DNA of 64,000 nucleotides from Morganella morganii (GTDB taxonomy: Bacteria > Pseudomonadota > Gammaproteobacteria > Enterobacterales > Enterobacteriaceae): contig NZ_NRQY01000001.1 in NCBI RefSeq assembly GCF_003996855.1, positions 111,817-175,816 on the forward strand, written 5' to 3'. Both the position numbers and the translations under genes were made by a program. Below, in pieces: positions 21,681-32,620 of this stretch (its first letter is position 1; every line of letters begins with the position of its first letter). The notes under the pieces were generated by a model. It did no database searches and had not been told where the DNA came from. It saw nothing but the letters and a program-made list of their open reading frames with translations.

Positions 21681-22931
21681 ATGAAAAAAAACTTACTGAC
21701 GCTTTCACTTGCAGCTGCATTACTGACTCCCGCCCTTCCCGCTTTTGCTGATACATCCGCCGCAGATATGACACTGGAACAGGTTCTGGTGATGAGCCGC
21801 CACAACCTGCGTACCCCGATTGTCAACACCGGTATTCTGACCGAAATCACGGATAAAACCTGGCCTGCGTGGGATGCACAGAGCGGCTATCTGACCACCA
21901 AAGGCGGCGCGCTGGAAGTCTATATGGGACACTATTTCCGCGAGTGGCTGGATGAAAACAAACTGCTGCCGGACACCCTGTGCCCGACCGGTGAAAAAGA
22001 ACTGAATGTGTACGCCAACAGTCTCCAGCGCACTATCGCCACCGCGCAGTTCTTTACCACCGGTGCCTTCCCCGGCTGTACCGTGAAAGTCAATCACCAG
22101 CCGGAAATCGGCACTATGGACCCGGTGTTTAACCCGATTATCACCAATGACAGCGCGGAATTTAAACAGGCTGCCCTCGCTGCGATGGAAAGCCATTATA
22201 AAGAACTGGATCTGACGCCGGGCTATCAGGCACTGAATAACGTACTGAATATCAAAGACTCAGAACAGTGCAAAACCAATAAACTCTGTTCACTGGCTGA
22301 CGGCAAAAACAGCTTTATTATTGAAGCCGGTAAAGAACCGGGCGTGAAAGGGCCGCTGAAAATGGCTAACTCTGCTGTGGATGCCATCGACCTGCAATAT
22401 TATGAAGGTTTCCCGGCAGACCAGGTCGCCTGGGGCGAAGTTACCACACCGGAACAATGGACTGCCCTGAATACCCTGAAAAACGGCTATCAGGAGTCCC
22501 TGTTTACCCCGCGCATTATAGCGAAAAACGTCGCGCACCCGCTGCTGAACTACATTAACGGGCATTTTGCCGCCGCCGCGCCGGGCAGTGAAGCGAAGTT
22601 TACTTTCCTGGCCGGGCATGATTCCAATATCGCCTCTCTGCTCTCAGCGCTGGAATTTAAACCGTATCAGCTGCCGGAACAATATGAACATACGCCAATC
22701 GGCGGAAAACTAGTATTCCAGCGCTGGACAAATAAAGCAGACAATAAATCCTATGTGAAAATTGATTATATTTACCAGACATCTGATCAACTGCGGAATA
22801 ACAGTTATCTGTCCTTAAAAACACCACCGCAGAAAGTCACACTGGAACTGAAAAACTGTCCGGTTGATAAAAACGGTTATTGCGGATGGGAAACTTTCCA
22901 AAAAGTGATGAAAGACAGCTTATCCGAATAA
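21681..22931 (+). CDS. agp: Periplasmic glucose-1-phosphatase (histidine acid phosphatase)
   Basis: Releases glucose from glucose 1-phosphate in the periplasm; members of this branch can also attack phytate. It starts MKKNLLTLSLAAALLTPALPAFA, a signal peptide cleaved near residue 23. The catalytic SRHNLRTP (RHxxRxP) follows, the GHDSN proton-donor motif is near residue 313, and paired cysteines fit disulfides. AGGAG lies 8 bases before the chosen ATG. With 416 residues it matches E. coli Agp (413) end to end, closer than AppA phytase. Confidence 0.92.
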   Translation: MKKNLLTLSLAAALLTPALPAFADTSAADMTLEQVLVMSRHNLRTPIVNTGILTEITDKTWPAWDAQSGYLTTKGGALEVYMGHYFREWLDENKLLPDTLCPTGEKELNVYANSLQRTIATAQFFTTGAFPGCTVKVNHQPEIGTMDPVFNPIITNDSAEFKQAALAAMESHYKELDLTPGYQALNNVLNIKDSEQCKTNKLCSLADGKNSFIIEAGKEPGVKGPLKMANSAVDAIDLQYYEGFPADQVAWGEVTTPEQWTALNTLKNGYQESLFTPRIIAKNVAHPLLNYINGHFAAAAPGSEAKFTFLAGHDSNIASLLSALEFKPYQLPEQYEHTPIGGKLVFQRWTNKADNKSYVKIDYIYQTSDQLRNNSYLSLKTPPQKVTLELKNCPVDKNGYCGWETFQKVMKDSLSE

Positions 22932-22952
22932 ACATTATATTTTCATATTCCC

Positions 22953-22980
22953 GCCCGGCTTACCTTCGCCGGGCTTTTTA
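22953..22980 (+). terminator. agp terminator
   Basis: Stem GCCCGGC/GCCGGGC (22953-22959 with 22968-22974) followed by five T. Confidence 0.88.
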
Positions 22981-23153
22981 TTCCTATCCCCGTCACGCTT
23001 CGGATAACACTGATAGATAAAGGCACTTTAAGCCGCTACTATTTAACAGTCTGAAAATCATCACGGTATTTTATTACTCATTTGTCAGTATCGGCATCCG
23101 TCCGGGAATTAACGGTCATATACCGGGCTGAATACACGGATATCATTAATACG

Positions 23154-24513
<1,360 letters not shown>

Positions 24514-24729
24514 TTATCCGTTTTGATGACGGCTATCATAGCGGAAATACAGATGGCCACCGGTAAAAAATATATCCGTCCGGAAAAATAATTCAATACC
24601 TGCTATTCCGGGGCCTCAGAGTAAAAATAAACTGGTCTGCTCTGCGGGTTTATCGCTGCATTGTCTTAAGTAAATGAAGAAGATCGGGTATATTAACCCC
24701 TGATTGTTAGCTACCAAGAAAAAATAACT

Positions 24730-25929
24730 ATGATTATCAAACCTAAAATTCGTGGTTTTATCTGCACTACCGCTCACTCGGCGGGCTGTGAAGCCCATGT
24801 TCGTGAGCAAATCGCCCGTGTGAAATCCTGCGGCGAACTGAAAAACGGCCCTAAAAAGGTTCTGGTGATTGGTGCATCCACCGGTTACGGTCTGGCTTCC
24901 CGTATTAATGCTGCATTCGGCAGCGGTGCGGCGACTATCGGTGTATTTTTTGAAAAACTGGGCAGTGAGAGCAAAACCGGTTCTGCCGGCTGGTACAACG
25001 CAGCAGCGTTCGATAAAGCCGCCAAAGAAGAAGGTCTGTATGCGAAAAGCATTAACGGGGATGCCTTCTCCGATGAATGCCGCCAGACCGTTATTGATTT
25101 GATTAAACAGGATCTGGGTCAGATCGATCTGGTTGTGTATTCACTGGCGTCTCCGGTCCGCAAGATGCCGGAAACCGGTGAAATCATCCGTTCTGCTTTA
25201 AAACCTATCGGCGAACCGTATAAATCTGTTGCGCTGGATACCAATAAAGACGTACTGATCGAAGCCGTTGTTGAACCGGCCAATGAGCAGGAAATTGCTG
25301 ATACCGTCAAAGTGATGGGCGGCCAGGACTGGGAACTGTGGATGAACGCATTAGATGAAGCCGGTGTTCTGGCAGATAATGCACAGTCTGTTGCCTACTC
25401 CTATATCGGTACCGATTTAACATGGCCGATTTACTGGCATGGTACGTTAGGTAAAGCAAAAGAAGACCTGGATCGCGCAGCAGCGGCCATTAACCAGAAA
25501 TTACAGGCCAAAGGCGGCGCAGCCTATGTTGCCGTACTGAAATCTGTCGTGACTCAGGCATCTTCTGCCATTCCGGTAATGCCGTTATATATCTCTATCG
25601 TGTTTAAGATCATGAAAGAAAAAGGCATTCACGAAGGCTGTATTGAACAGACTCAGCGTTTATTTGCCACCAAACTGTTTAATGGCACAGCGCCGGAAAC
25701 TGATGAAAAACAGCGTCTGCGTCTGGATGACTGGGAATTACGCGATGATGTGCAGAATACCTGCCGTAAAATCTGGCAGCAGCTGACAGATGATAATATC
25801 AACGAATTCACCGACTATCAGGGCTATAAGGCGGAGTTCCTCCGTTTATTCGGCTTTGGTCTGGATGGCGTTGATTATGATGCTGATTTAAGCGGTGAAG
25901 TTAGCTTCGACGTGAGAGAATTAGTGTAA
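24730..25929 (+). CDS. fabV: Trans-2-enoyl-ACP/CoA reductase FabV
   Basis: NADH-dependent enoyl reductase of the last step of each fatty-acid elongation cycle, of the large single-chain type that tolerates triclosan. It has 399 residues. The N-terminal [21 protein letters not shown], the Rossmann loop [11 protein letters not shown] and the [10 protein letters not shown] segment, giving the Y-x8-K catalytic pair, are diagnostic. No fabI is in the window. The upstream region holds AACTGGTC (24630-24637), resembling one half of a FadR site; weak evidence. A strong terminator follows. Confidence 0.95.
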   Translation: MIIKPKIRGFICTTAHSAGCEAHVREQIARVKSCGELKNGPKKVLVIGASTGYGLASRINAAFGSGAATIGVFFEKLGSESKTGSAGWYNAAAFDKAAKEEGLYAKSINGDAFSDECRQTVIDLIKQDLGQIDLVVYSLASPVRKMPETGEIIRSALKPIGEPYKSVALDTNKDVLIEAVVEPANEQEIADTVKVMGGQDWELWMNALDEAGVLADNAQSVAYSYIGTDLTWPIYWHGTLGKAKEDLDRAAAAINQKLQAKGGAAYVAVLKSVVTQASSAIPVMPLYISIVFKIMKEKGIHEGCIEQTQRLFATKLFNGTAPETDEKQRLRLDDWELRDDVQNTCRKIWQQLTDDNINEFTDYQGYKAEFLRLFGFGLDGVDYDADLSGEVSFDVRELV

Positions 25930-25943
25930 TCATCACTGAAAAA

Positions 25944-25986
25944 CCCGCCGTAGCCCTGATTATTCAGCGGTTGCGGCGGGTTTTTT
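25944..25986 (+). terminator. fabV terminator
   Basis: Seven-base stem CCCGCCG/CGGCGGG (25944-25950 with 25974-25980) with a 23-base loop and six T. A7-type sequence on the left is weak, so it acts mainly on fabV, though the convergent GNAT gene ends just to the right. Confidence 0.8.
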
Positions 25987-26001
25987 CTTTTCTCAGACGG
26001 T

Positions 26002-26550
26002 TCAGCGGGTTTCGCAGACCAGCCAGTAATAATGGTTATTATTGAATCCGAACTCATCCAGCACGGTCAGCCCGAGCTTACGGGTATGCGCGGCATAAGA
26101 GCGCGGATTAACCTTGTTGATAAAGGTGACCAGAATATCAAACTGCTGCGACATTTTTTCCAGCGCAAAGGCAAACAGCCCTTCCAGCACGCCCTGCCCG
26201 CGCAGTGATGCATCAATACAGACCGGGCCGTACTGATAAGAGTTCTCTGTGGTCAGTGTCTGACCGGCAAATTCATAATCACCTAATTTATCAATCATAT
26301 GGGCAAACAGCGGCCAGGGTGACCAGTATTGCCAGGATGCCGCCATCGCAAATGCCACCACGTTTCCGTCCTGTTTAGCGACAAATAACCCCTGCTCATT
26401 TTCAATCAGATCAATCATCTGCTCATCACTCATCTGTGTGGTAACAAAGCCGTCCGGCTTGTCTTCATCACTGATGGTGGTCAGATGATAACGTTTTAAT
26501 AAGGCTTTTACCTGATCCATATCCGTCAGTTCAGCAACACAATATTCCAT
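26002..26550 (-). CDS. GNAT-family N-acetyltransferase
   Basis: A 182-residue cytoplasmic protein with the GNAT fold: acetyl-CoA pyrophosphate loop at CIDASLRGQGVLEGL (about residues 110-125), preceded by the YGPVC strand and followed by the helix-strand end INKVNPRSYAAHTRKLGLTVLDEFGF. Substrate cannot be read from sequence. It lies 21 bases downstream of the yeaK-like gene on the same strand and may be co-transcribed with it. Confidence 0.85.
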   Translation of the reverse strand: MEYCVAELTDMDQVKALLKRYHLTTISDEDKPDGFVTTQMSDEQMIDLIENEQGLFVAKQDGNVVAFAMAASWQYWSPWPLFAHMIDKLGDYEFAGQTLTTENSYQYGPVCIDASLRGQGVLEGLFAFALEKMSQQFDILVTFINKVNPRSYAAHTRKLGLTVLDEFGFNNNHYYWLVCETR

Positions 26551-26571
26551 CGTTATTCTCCGTTATCATTG

Positions 26572-27066
26572 TTATTCTGCGGCGGGAGGTACCGCAATAT
26601 CCGCAATGCGATCATGACCGATCACACTGAAATAGTCATCCGCTGCCAGAGACACCGATCTCACCAGTTCACCGGCATTAAAATATACCCGTCCGGCACC
26701 GGCCAGACGCTTATCAACATATAATGTCAGTTCCTCATTAAAACTGAACGGCGGAACAGCCCCCATCGGGCAGCCGGTCAGCGCCTGTGCCGTTTCCGGC
26801 GCGGCAAACGAGGCTTTTTTCCCGCCCGCCAGTTTCGCCGCATTCTTAAAATTGACTTTGCAGTCGCCCGGCACAATCGCCAGCACATAGCGGATTTCCG
26901 GTGTGCTGCCGGTAACCTGCAATACCATGGCTTTCGCCGCCTGACTAAGTTTATTCCCCCGGATTTTACTTATCGCGTCAGAACGGCCTTCCGCCGGATG
27001 TTCGATCACATCAAAGGAAACCGCGCGGGAATCCAGTAAACGGGTGATTTTGTCAAATGTTGTCAT
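26572..27066 (-). CDS. yeaK: YeaK/YbaK-family aminoacyl-tRNA deacylase
   Basis: Trans-editing enzyme of the YbaK/ProX superfamily that hydrolyses mischarged aminoacyl-tRNA. It has 164 residues from MTTFDKITRLLDS; AGGTTT precedes this ATG and an upstream in-frame start adds a segment with no family match. Segments HPAEGRSDAISKIRG, the lysine in AAKAMVLQV and TGCPMGAVPPFSF align with E. coli YeaK (HEAVGKCEAVSEIRG, TGCVFGAIPPFSF). Divergent from the MocR-type regulator with about 100 bases between. The symbol is by similarity; the substrate set may differ. Confidence 0.8.
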   Translation of the reverse strand: MTTFDKITRLLDSRAVSFDVIEHPAEGRSDAISKIRGNKLSQAAKAMVLQVTGSTPEIRYVLAIVPGDCKVNFKNAAKLAGGKKASFAAPETAQALTGCPMGAVPPFSFNEELTLYVDKRLAGAGRVYFNAGELVRSVSLAADDYFSVIGHDRIADIAVPPAAE

Positions 27067-27165
27067 ATAAACCTCACAGTCAGCCGGAGAAATCCTTGCG
27101 TCATAATTTACTCTCAACGTACTCTTACAGAAACACACAGAACCCGTAAGAATGAGGCAGAACAG

Positions 27166-28587
27166 ATGGTGCAGCTTCCGCGCTACCGGCAGATGGCCGA
27201 TCAGATAAAACAGGCTGTCCGTGAGGGCGTTTTACCGCCGGACAGCCGTCTGCCGTCCGTCCGTGTTCTGGCCGCTCAGTACAATGTCAGCCTGACCACC
27301 GCCCTGAAAGTGCTGCGCACACTGGAAGATGAGCATGTTGCGGTAGCGCGGCCGAAATCCGGCTTTTTTGTCGCCCCGGTTCAGCCTTCGGCGGCGGAGA
27401 ACAGCAATACAGAAGCACACACCGCTGATTTTGCCCCGCTGGATGAACAGACAGAGCTGCATATGTCCATGGTCGGTGAGGAGTGCCGTGTCCGGCTGGA
27501 TCTGGCTAACGGCCGCCGGGAACTCTATCCGGTCCGGAAACTGAGTCTCATCATGCGTCAGCTCAGTTACAGCAAGCCATTCCTGCTGGGGGATTCAGTC
27601 AAAGGCACCGGCTATGCCCTGCTGAAAGAAGAAATCGCCCGCCGGGCAGTCAGTTACGGTTGTCATATCACACCGGATACCCTCCTTATCACCAACGGCT
27701 GTATTGAAGCACTATCACTGGCACTGCGGGCCACCCTTAGTCCCGGGGATGCGGTGGCGGTGGAATCCCCCTGTTACTTTGTCCTGTTACAGATGCTGCG
27801 TAATCTCAATCTGCGGCTGACCGAAGTGGATGCCTGTGAAGAAGGTTACGTCGATTGCGATAAACTCACCGCCCTGTTCCACCGCAAAGCAGTGAAAGCC
27901 TTTGTGACGCTCGCCAATGTTAATAATCCGCTGGGGAAAACGATCCCCGATGAAGTTAAAGCAGAGATAGCCCGCCAGGCTGATGAAAACGGCGTTATCA
28001 TTATTGAGGATGATACCTTCGGCGATGTCGCATTCGGCGGACAGCGTCCGTTCCCGGTGCGGGCATTCAGCCATAATGTCATTCTGTGCAGCGGATTTTC
28101 AAAAACCATTGCGCCCGGCGTACGCATCGGCTGGGTTCACAGTCAGCATTACATGCGCAAAATTACCTCGCTCAAATACACCTCATCCATGGGATCACAG
28201 GTACTGCCGCAGGCGGCTATCAGCGAACTGCTGAGCAACGGTGGTTATGACGCCCATCTGCGCAGATTACGCCGTGAACTGGCGGAGCAGGTGCACAATA
28301 TCCGCCGTGCCGTGCTGCGGGAATTTCCGCCGGGCACTACCGTGACCGAACCGGAGGGCGGTTATGTATTATGGGTTACTATGCCGGAAGGCAGCCTGAA
28401 TGTGCGGGAACTGTTTCTCAATGCACGTGCGGAAGGGATCGGGATTGCACCGGGTCATATTTTTGCCACCGACAACCGCTATGACCACTGTTTCCGGCTC
28501 AATGCCGGTTTCGGCTGTGATAAAGAAGTAGAGGATGCAATCGCCCGGCTGGCACAGTGGTGCCGGGAATCACTGCACACCGGATAA
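27166..28587 (+). CDS. MocR-type regulator: GntR winged helix fused to PLP aminotransferase fold
   Basis: 473 residues. The N-terminal winged helix (about 1-70, SRLPSVRVLAAQYNVSLTTALKVL) is followed by a fold-type I aminotransferase-like domain; the PLP lysine is in CSGFSKTIAPGVRIGWV and the aspartate in IIEDDTFGDVAFG. Such proteins sense PLP or amines. The sequence is in the same subgroup as E. coli YdcR rather than PdxR or GabR. It is divergent from the yeaK-like gene, which is a natural candidate target. An effector cannot be named. Confidence 0.88.
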   Translation: MVQLPRYRQMADQIKQAVREGVLPPDSRLPSVRVLAAQYNVSLTTALKVLRTLEDEHVAVARPKSGFFVAPVQPSAAENSNTEAHTADFAPLDEQTELHMSMVGEECRVRLDLANGRRELYPVRKLSLIMRQLSYSKPFLLGDSVKGTGYALLKEEIARRAVSYGCHITPDTLLITNGCIEALSLALRATLSPGDAVAVESPCYFVLLQMLRNLNLRLTEVDACEEGYVDCDKLTALFHRKAVKAFVTLANVNNPLGKTIPDEVKAEIARQADENGVIIIEDDTFGDVAFGGQRPFPVRAFSHNVILCSGFSKTIAPGVRIGWVHSQHYMRKITSLKYTSSMGSQVLPQAAISELLSNGGYDAHLRRLRRELAEQVHNIRRAVLREFPPGTTVTEPEGGYVLWVTMPEGSLNVRELFLNARAEGIGIAPGHIFATDNRYDHCFRLNAGFGCDKEVEDAIARLAQWCRESLHTG

Positions 28588-28697
28588 TCCGAGTCTGACT
28601 GTTCTGTTTCTGCAACAGTGAAACCCGTTTTCATGACTACTCCCTGATGATTCGCGCCCTTATTATCTGTTTATACATAATTATCAGGAGAGTCATC

Positions 28698-29570
28698 ATG
28701 AGAAACATTATCGGCACCTACCGTGCACCAAAAGGCCATTGGGTCGGCGACGGATTTCCGGTCAGCCAGATGTTTTCCTACAGCAATCACGGCAAACATC
28801 TCAACCCGTTTATCCTGCTCGACCGCGCCTGTCCGGCGGATTTCCCGGCATCAGAGGGAGCTAACCGGGGTGTCGGTGAACACCCGCACCGCGGCTTTGA
28901 AACCGTGACTATCGTCTACGACGGCGAGGTGGCTCACCACGATTCCACCGGTCAGGGCGGTGTTATCGGCAAAGGCGATGTGCAGTGGATGACGGCGGCA
29001 TCCGGTATTCTGCATCAGGAATACCATTCTGATCGCTTTATGCGGGAGGGCGGCACACTGGATATGGTGCAGTTGTGGGTGAATCTGCCAGCCTCCGCAA
29101 AATCCTCTGCGCCGGGTTATCAGTTACTGGAAAACAGCACCATTCCGGTGGTCACACTGCCGAATGAAGCGGGAACACTGCGGGTGATTGCCGGAGAATA
29201 TGCGGGTGAACACGGCCCGGCCCGGACGTTCACAGAGATGGATGTATGGGATCTGCGCCTGAAAGCCGGGAAAGTCGTTGGCCTGGCGGCAAAAGCCAAC
29301 CGCAACGCCGGGCTGATTGTCCTGCACGGCAGCATTTATGCGGACAGCCGCGCACCGCTGCACACCGGCGAGCTGATGATTCTGGACGGCACTGACAGCA
29401 CCATTCTGCTGGAAGCAACCGAAGATGCGGTTGTCCTGTTCCTCAGCGGCGAGCCGATTGATGAGCCGGTTGTCGGTTACGGCCCGTTTGTGATGAACAG
29501 TGAGCAGGAAATCCGCGAAGCCATTGAGGATTTCAACAGCGGCCGTTTCGGACATATCCCTTCTGAATAA
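28698..29570 (+). CDS. Pirin-family bicupin protein
   Basis: 290 residues with the pirin double cupin: the iron-binding GVGEHPHRGFETVTIVYDGEVAHHDSTG and MTAASGILHQEYH segments are intact, with the expected histidines and glutamate. Pirins often act as quercetin 2,3-dioxygenases or redox sensors; the substrate here is unknown. The ATG at 28698 has AGGAG eight bases upstream. Near it are a fic gene and a LysR regulator; LysR-pirin pairs (YhaJ-YhaK in E. coli) suggest those two belonged together before fic came between them. Confidence 0.88.
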   Translation: MRNIIGTYRAPKGHWVGDGFPVSQMFSYSNHGKHLNPFILLDRACPADFPASEGANRGVGEHPHRGFETVTIVYDGEVAHHDSTGQGGVIGKGDVQWMTAASGILHQEYHSDRFMREGGTLDMVQLWVNLPASAKSSAPGYQLLENSTIPVVTLPNEAGTLRVIAGEYAGEHGPARTFTEMDVWDLRLKAGKVVGLAAKANRNAGLIVLHGSIYADSRAPLHTGELMILDGTDSTILLEATEDAVVLFLSGEPIDEPVVGYGPFVMNSEQEIREAIEDFNSGRFGHIPSE

Positions 29571-29577
29571 TGCAAAT

Positions 29578-29604
29578 GAGGCGAATAAGACCGTTATTTG
29601 CTTC
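29578..29604. repeat. 27-bp palindrome, copy 1
   Basis: GAGGCGAAT, seven variable bases, TTATTTGCTTC, starting 7 bases after the pirin stop. The outer arms are inverted repeats. Same structure as copies at 29612 and 30792; see findings. A candidate operator for the adjacent Fic-HTH protein. Confidence 0.75.
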
Positions 29605-29611
29605 ACAAAAT

Positions 29612-29638
29612 GAGGCGAATGTCGTGGTTATTTGCCTC
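29612..29638. repeat. 27-bp palindrome, copy 2
   Basis: GAGGCGAAT, seven variable bases, TTATTTGCCTC, 34 bases after copy 1 start to start and 9 bases from the fic stop codon. Arms are inverted repeats with one mismatch. Confidence 0.8.
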
Positions 29639-29647
29639 ATTCTCTTA

Positions 29648-30745
29648 TTATCCTTTATTCAGACAATAGCGACTGCTGCGCCCGCCGCTTTCACTTTCCG
29701 TCAGATAACCGGACTCAACCAAATCAGCCAGATGCCGTGTTGCACTGGCGCGACTGACTTTTGCTACTGACATATACTGCCGGTTATTAATACCGTCAGT
29801 AAAATCACCATCCAGCATCCGGTCCAGTACTTTAGCCTGCTCCGGTTTCAGCCAGTTCTGATCAAACCGGTGCCAGTATCTGGTTTTTTCCAGTGTCCTC
29901 CGGATCTGTGCCAGTGTTGTGCCGACAGATACCACCAGCATTTTCACAAACCAACTCAGCCATGGCGTAATATCCGTTCCCTGCCGCTGTGTCTGTTCCA
30001 GCACATTATAATAGTCTTTACGATGCTCATTAATGGTCTGCGACATTGCATACAGCCGCACGGTGCTGTTTTCTGCCTGAGCCAGCGCCAGATCCATAAT
30101 AAGACGCCCAATCCGGCCATTCCCGTCTTCAAACGGATGAATGGTCAGAAACCACAGATGGGCAATACCAGCCCGTAAAACGGGATCAATACTGGGGTTA
30201 TCTCTGCTTTCATTAAACCAGATGATAAATGTGTTTATTTCCGTATCCACCCGCTCCGCAGGAGGGGCCTCAAAATGAATAACCGGTTTATCCAGCCTGC
30301 CGGAGACCACCTGAACGGCTCCGGAACGGAAACACCCTCCGGTTGTCCGGTTAAAAAGGTTATCATTTTCGGGAAATAACCAGGTATGCCATTTCAGAAG
30401 ACGCGCCGCAGAAAGCGGTTCGCCGGGATTATTAATTGCATCCAGTGCTGACTCCACCAGACCTTCTGTACGTTTGTCCGCCGGATAAGAGACCTCCTCA
30501 GAAATACCAAGGTGATTCGCCAGCGATGATCTGACAGAACGGGCATCCGGTTTCTCCCCCTCAATATCACTTGAGTAGATAATATTTGCCAGAAGCGTAT
30601 CCAATGTCTTATCTTCAGCAAGATCAAGCACTTTATTGCTGCCGTATAAATCGCCCTGAAGAAATGCAGCTTCCCGCAGCAGTGGCAGTAACTGCGGCAA
30701 ATCATACGTAAATCTGGGCCAGCTATGATGTTCCCATATCCACAT
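29648..30745 (-). CDS. Fic-family protein with N-terminal DUF4172-like and C-terminal winged helix
   Basis: 365 residues, predicted AMP- or nucleotide transferase. The N-terminus MWIWEHHSWPRF resembles the DUF4172 cap. The inhibitory helix motif SSDIEG (58-63, class [S/T]xxxE[G/N]) comes before the Fic core, which has the complete catalytic motif HPFEDGNGRIGR (203-214), so the enzyme should be active when relieved. The C-terminus (about 300-365) is a winged helix (YMSVAKVSRASATRHLADLVESGYL), fitting DNA binding. GGAGG precedes the ATG. Identical-type palindromes lie on both sides of the gene. No antitoxin-sized partner gene is seen. Confidence 0.9.
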   Translation of the reverse strand: MWIWEHHSWPRFTYDLPQLLPLLREAAFLQGDLYGSNKVLDLAEDKTLDTLLANIIYSSDIEGEKPDARSVRSSLANHLGISEEVSYPADKRTEGLVESALDAINNPGEPLSAARLLKWHTWLFPENDNLFNRTTGGCFRSGAVQVVSGRLDKPVIHFEAPPAERVDTEINTFIIWFNESRDNPSIDPVLRAGIAHLWFLTIHPFEDGNGRIGRLIMDLALAQAENSTVRLYAMSQTINEHRKDYYNVLEQTQRQGTDITPWLSWFVKMLVVSVGTTLAQIRRTLEKTRYWHRFDQNWLKPEQAKVLDRMLDGDFTDGINNRQYMSVAKVSRASATRHLADLVESGYLTESESGGRSSRYCLNKG

Positions 30746-30791
30746 ACTGCCTCCGATGAGTAGAATAATATTGACATTTTACTCAATAACC

Positions 30792-30818
30792 GAGGCGAAT
30801 AGAATGATTATTTGCCTC
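30792..30818. repeat. 27-bp palindrome, copy 3, upstream of fic
   Basis: GAGGCGAAT, seven variable bases, TTATTTGCCTC, 47 bases upstream of the fic start and just beyond the LysR gene stop. Best placed to be the fic operator. Confidence 0.8.
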
Positions 30819-30822
30819 ACTG

Positions 30823-31743
30823 TCACTCCTGTCCCGTCAACACCGCCGTCTGCGGCACATGTTCCGCCAGGTAATTCAGCAGTGCCTGCACAGCGGGTAG
30901 CAGCCCTTTGCGGGACGGAAAAACCGCGTGGATCACATCCTGCGGGAACTGCCAGCCCGGCAGAACACGGATAAGCCGTCCGGCAGTCAAATCATTGAGA
31001 ACCACGCCTTCCGGCAGACGGGCAATGCCCAGCCCTTTGCATGCCGCACGATGCAGTGTCATCACATCAGTTGTGGCGAGGCGTGCCGTGAGGTGTTTGG
31101 TGATACTGCTGCCATCTTCGCCGGTCAGCGTCAGGGTGTAGTTTTGTTTTTGTTCGCTGTTGGCGAGGATCGGGAATTCTGTCAGTTCATCCGGATGCTG
31201 CGGTGCGGCTTTCCCGGTAAATAACAGCGGCGAGGCGACCAGCACACGGCGTGAATATCCCAGAACTTTCATGGTCAGGCCGGAATAATCCAGCGGGAGG
31301 GAGCGAACCCGCAGTGCAAGATCAAACCCTTCGCTGATCACATCCACCGGACGGTTAACGGCCAGAATCTGCACATCAATATCCGGGTATTTCACCATAA
31401 AATCCGTCAGCAGATCCTGAAGATAGGCCTGTAACAACGCGACCGGACAAGATAATTTCACACTGCCGCGCGGATGTCCCTGTACCGAGCAGATAATTTC
31501 TTCGGCAATTTCTGCCTCATCAATGACATTTTTGCACTGCTGGTAGAAGGTCTGCCCGATCTCAGTGACATGAAACTGACGGGTGGAACGGTAAATGAGT
31601 GAAATATTCAGTTTTTGTTCCAGGTCAGCAATACGGCGGCTGAGCCGTGATTTAGGAATGCCCAGCGCCTCGCCCGCCGGCGAAAATCCACCGTATTCCA
31701 CCACTTTCACAAAATAATAAAGGTCATTCAGATCGTATTTCAT
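30823..31743 (-). CDS. LysR-family transcriptional regulator
   Basis: 306 residues from MKYDLNDLYYFVKVVEYGGFS; the HTH (about 20-40, SPAGEALGIPKSRLSRRIADLEQKL) and a type 2 periplasmic-binding effector domain are present. An ORF extension upstream lacks family match. It resembles the YhaJ/DsdC-like branch often linked to pirins or quinone and aromatic metabolism. It lies upstream of fic on the same strand and just downstream of the acetoin reductase gene, which could also be a target. Ligand unknown. Confidence 0.88.
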   Translation of the reverse strand: MKYDLNDLYYFVKVVEYGGFSPAGEALGIPKSRLSRRIADLEQKLNISLIYRSTRQFHVTEIGQTFYQQCKNVIDEAEIAEEIICSVQGHPRGSVKLSCPVALLQAYLQDLLTDFMVKYPDIDVQILAVNRPVDVISEGFDLALRVRSLPLDYSGLTMKVLGYSRRVLVASPLLFTGKAAPQHPDELTEFPILANSEQKQNYTLTLTGEDGSSITKHLTARLATTDVMTLHRAACKGLGIARLPEGVVLNDLTAGRLIRVLPGWQFPQDVIHAVFPSRKGLLPAVQALLNYLAEHVPQTAVLTGQE

Positions 31744-31840
31744 GCCTGTCACCCACCGGTTTATCCTGCGGATCAGTATACATAAAAAAATCCGCCGCAT
31801 TCAGCATGCGGCGGATGTCTGTGAATATAAACGCAATAAT

Positions 31841-32620
31841 TTAGCGGTAAACAATACCACCGTCGGTCAGAATGGCCTGGCCGGTGATGTAATCCGAGTC
31901 ATCGCTTGCCAGGAAAGCAACCAGTGCCGCCACGTCATCCGGTGTCTGAGCACGGCCCAGCGCAATACCGTCGACATATTTTTTGTAGGTTTCCCCTTTC
32001 GGCGCGCCGGTGATTTCAGAGAAACGCTCATCAATCTCCACCCACATATCCGTGCCGACAATCCCCGGACAGTAAGCATTCACGGTGATCCCGCTGCTGG
32101 CGAACTCTTTCGCCGCCGCCTGAGTCAGCGCACGGACCGCAAATTTAGTGGCGGAATAGACGCCGAGTAAGGCAAAACCATCATGTCCGGCAATAGATGA
32201 AGCGTTAATGATTTTCCCTTTCTGCCCGCGTGCTTTGAATTTGGCCGCTGCGGCCTGAATTCCCCACATGGTACCGTCGACGTTAATGCGGAAAATACGA
32301 TCCATATCCTCCGGACGAACATCCTCAATTGCTTTCACCTGTGCAATACCGGCGTTATTGACGATAACATCAAAACCGCCCAGCGCTTGTTCTGCTTTAT
32401 CGACAACCGCAAAAACCTGATCACGCTGACTGATATCCGCCGTGAATACCGCCGCTTTGCGGCCCAGGGCTTCCACTTCTTTTTTGACTTTCGCCAGCCC
32501 TTCTTCTTTCAGATCCACCAGCGCGATATCCGCCCCTTCTTTGGCTAACCGTAATGCAATACCACGACCAATTCCCTGCGCAGCGCCGGTAACCAGAACC
32601 ACTTTACCCGTTAGTGCCAT
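31841..32620 (-). CDS. budC: Acetoin(diacetyl) reductase / 2,3-butanediol dehydrogenase
   Basis: Short-chain dehydrogenase reducing diacetyl to acetoin and acetoin to butanediol with NADH. It has 259 residues from [20 protein letters not shown] (NAD-binding TGxxxGxG), NNAG near residue 88, the catalytic Ser in ASSIAGH and YSATK (YxxxK). The C-terminal [20 protein letters not shown] matches the BudC group. AAGGAG is 7 bases before the ATG; the longer ORF start is not used. No budA or budB is in the window, so it may be fed by acetoin made elsewhere. Confidence 0.9.
   Translation of the reverse strand: MALTGKVVLVTGAAQGIGRGIALRLAKEGADIALVDLKEEGLAKVKKEVEALGRKAAVFTADISQRDQVFAVVDKAEQALGGFDVIVNNAGIAQVKAIEDVRPEDMDRIFRINVDGTMWGIQAAAAKFKARGQKGKIINASSIAGHDGFALLGVYSATKFAVRALTQAAAKEFASSGITVNAYCPGIVGTDMWVEIDERFSEITGAPKGETYKKYVDGIALGRAQTPDDVAALVAFLASDDSDYITGQAILTDGGIVYR

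Noticed and set aside
29578..30818. Palindromes around fic as intrinsic terminators or attC-like sites
   Set aside because: No T runs follow the arms, spacing and core do not match attC, and one copy is in a promoter position.
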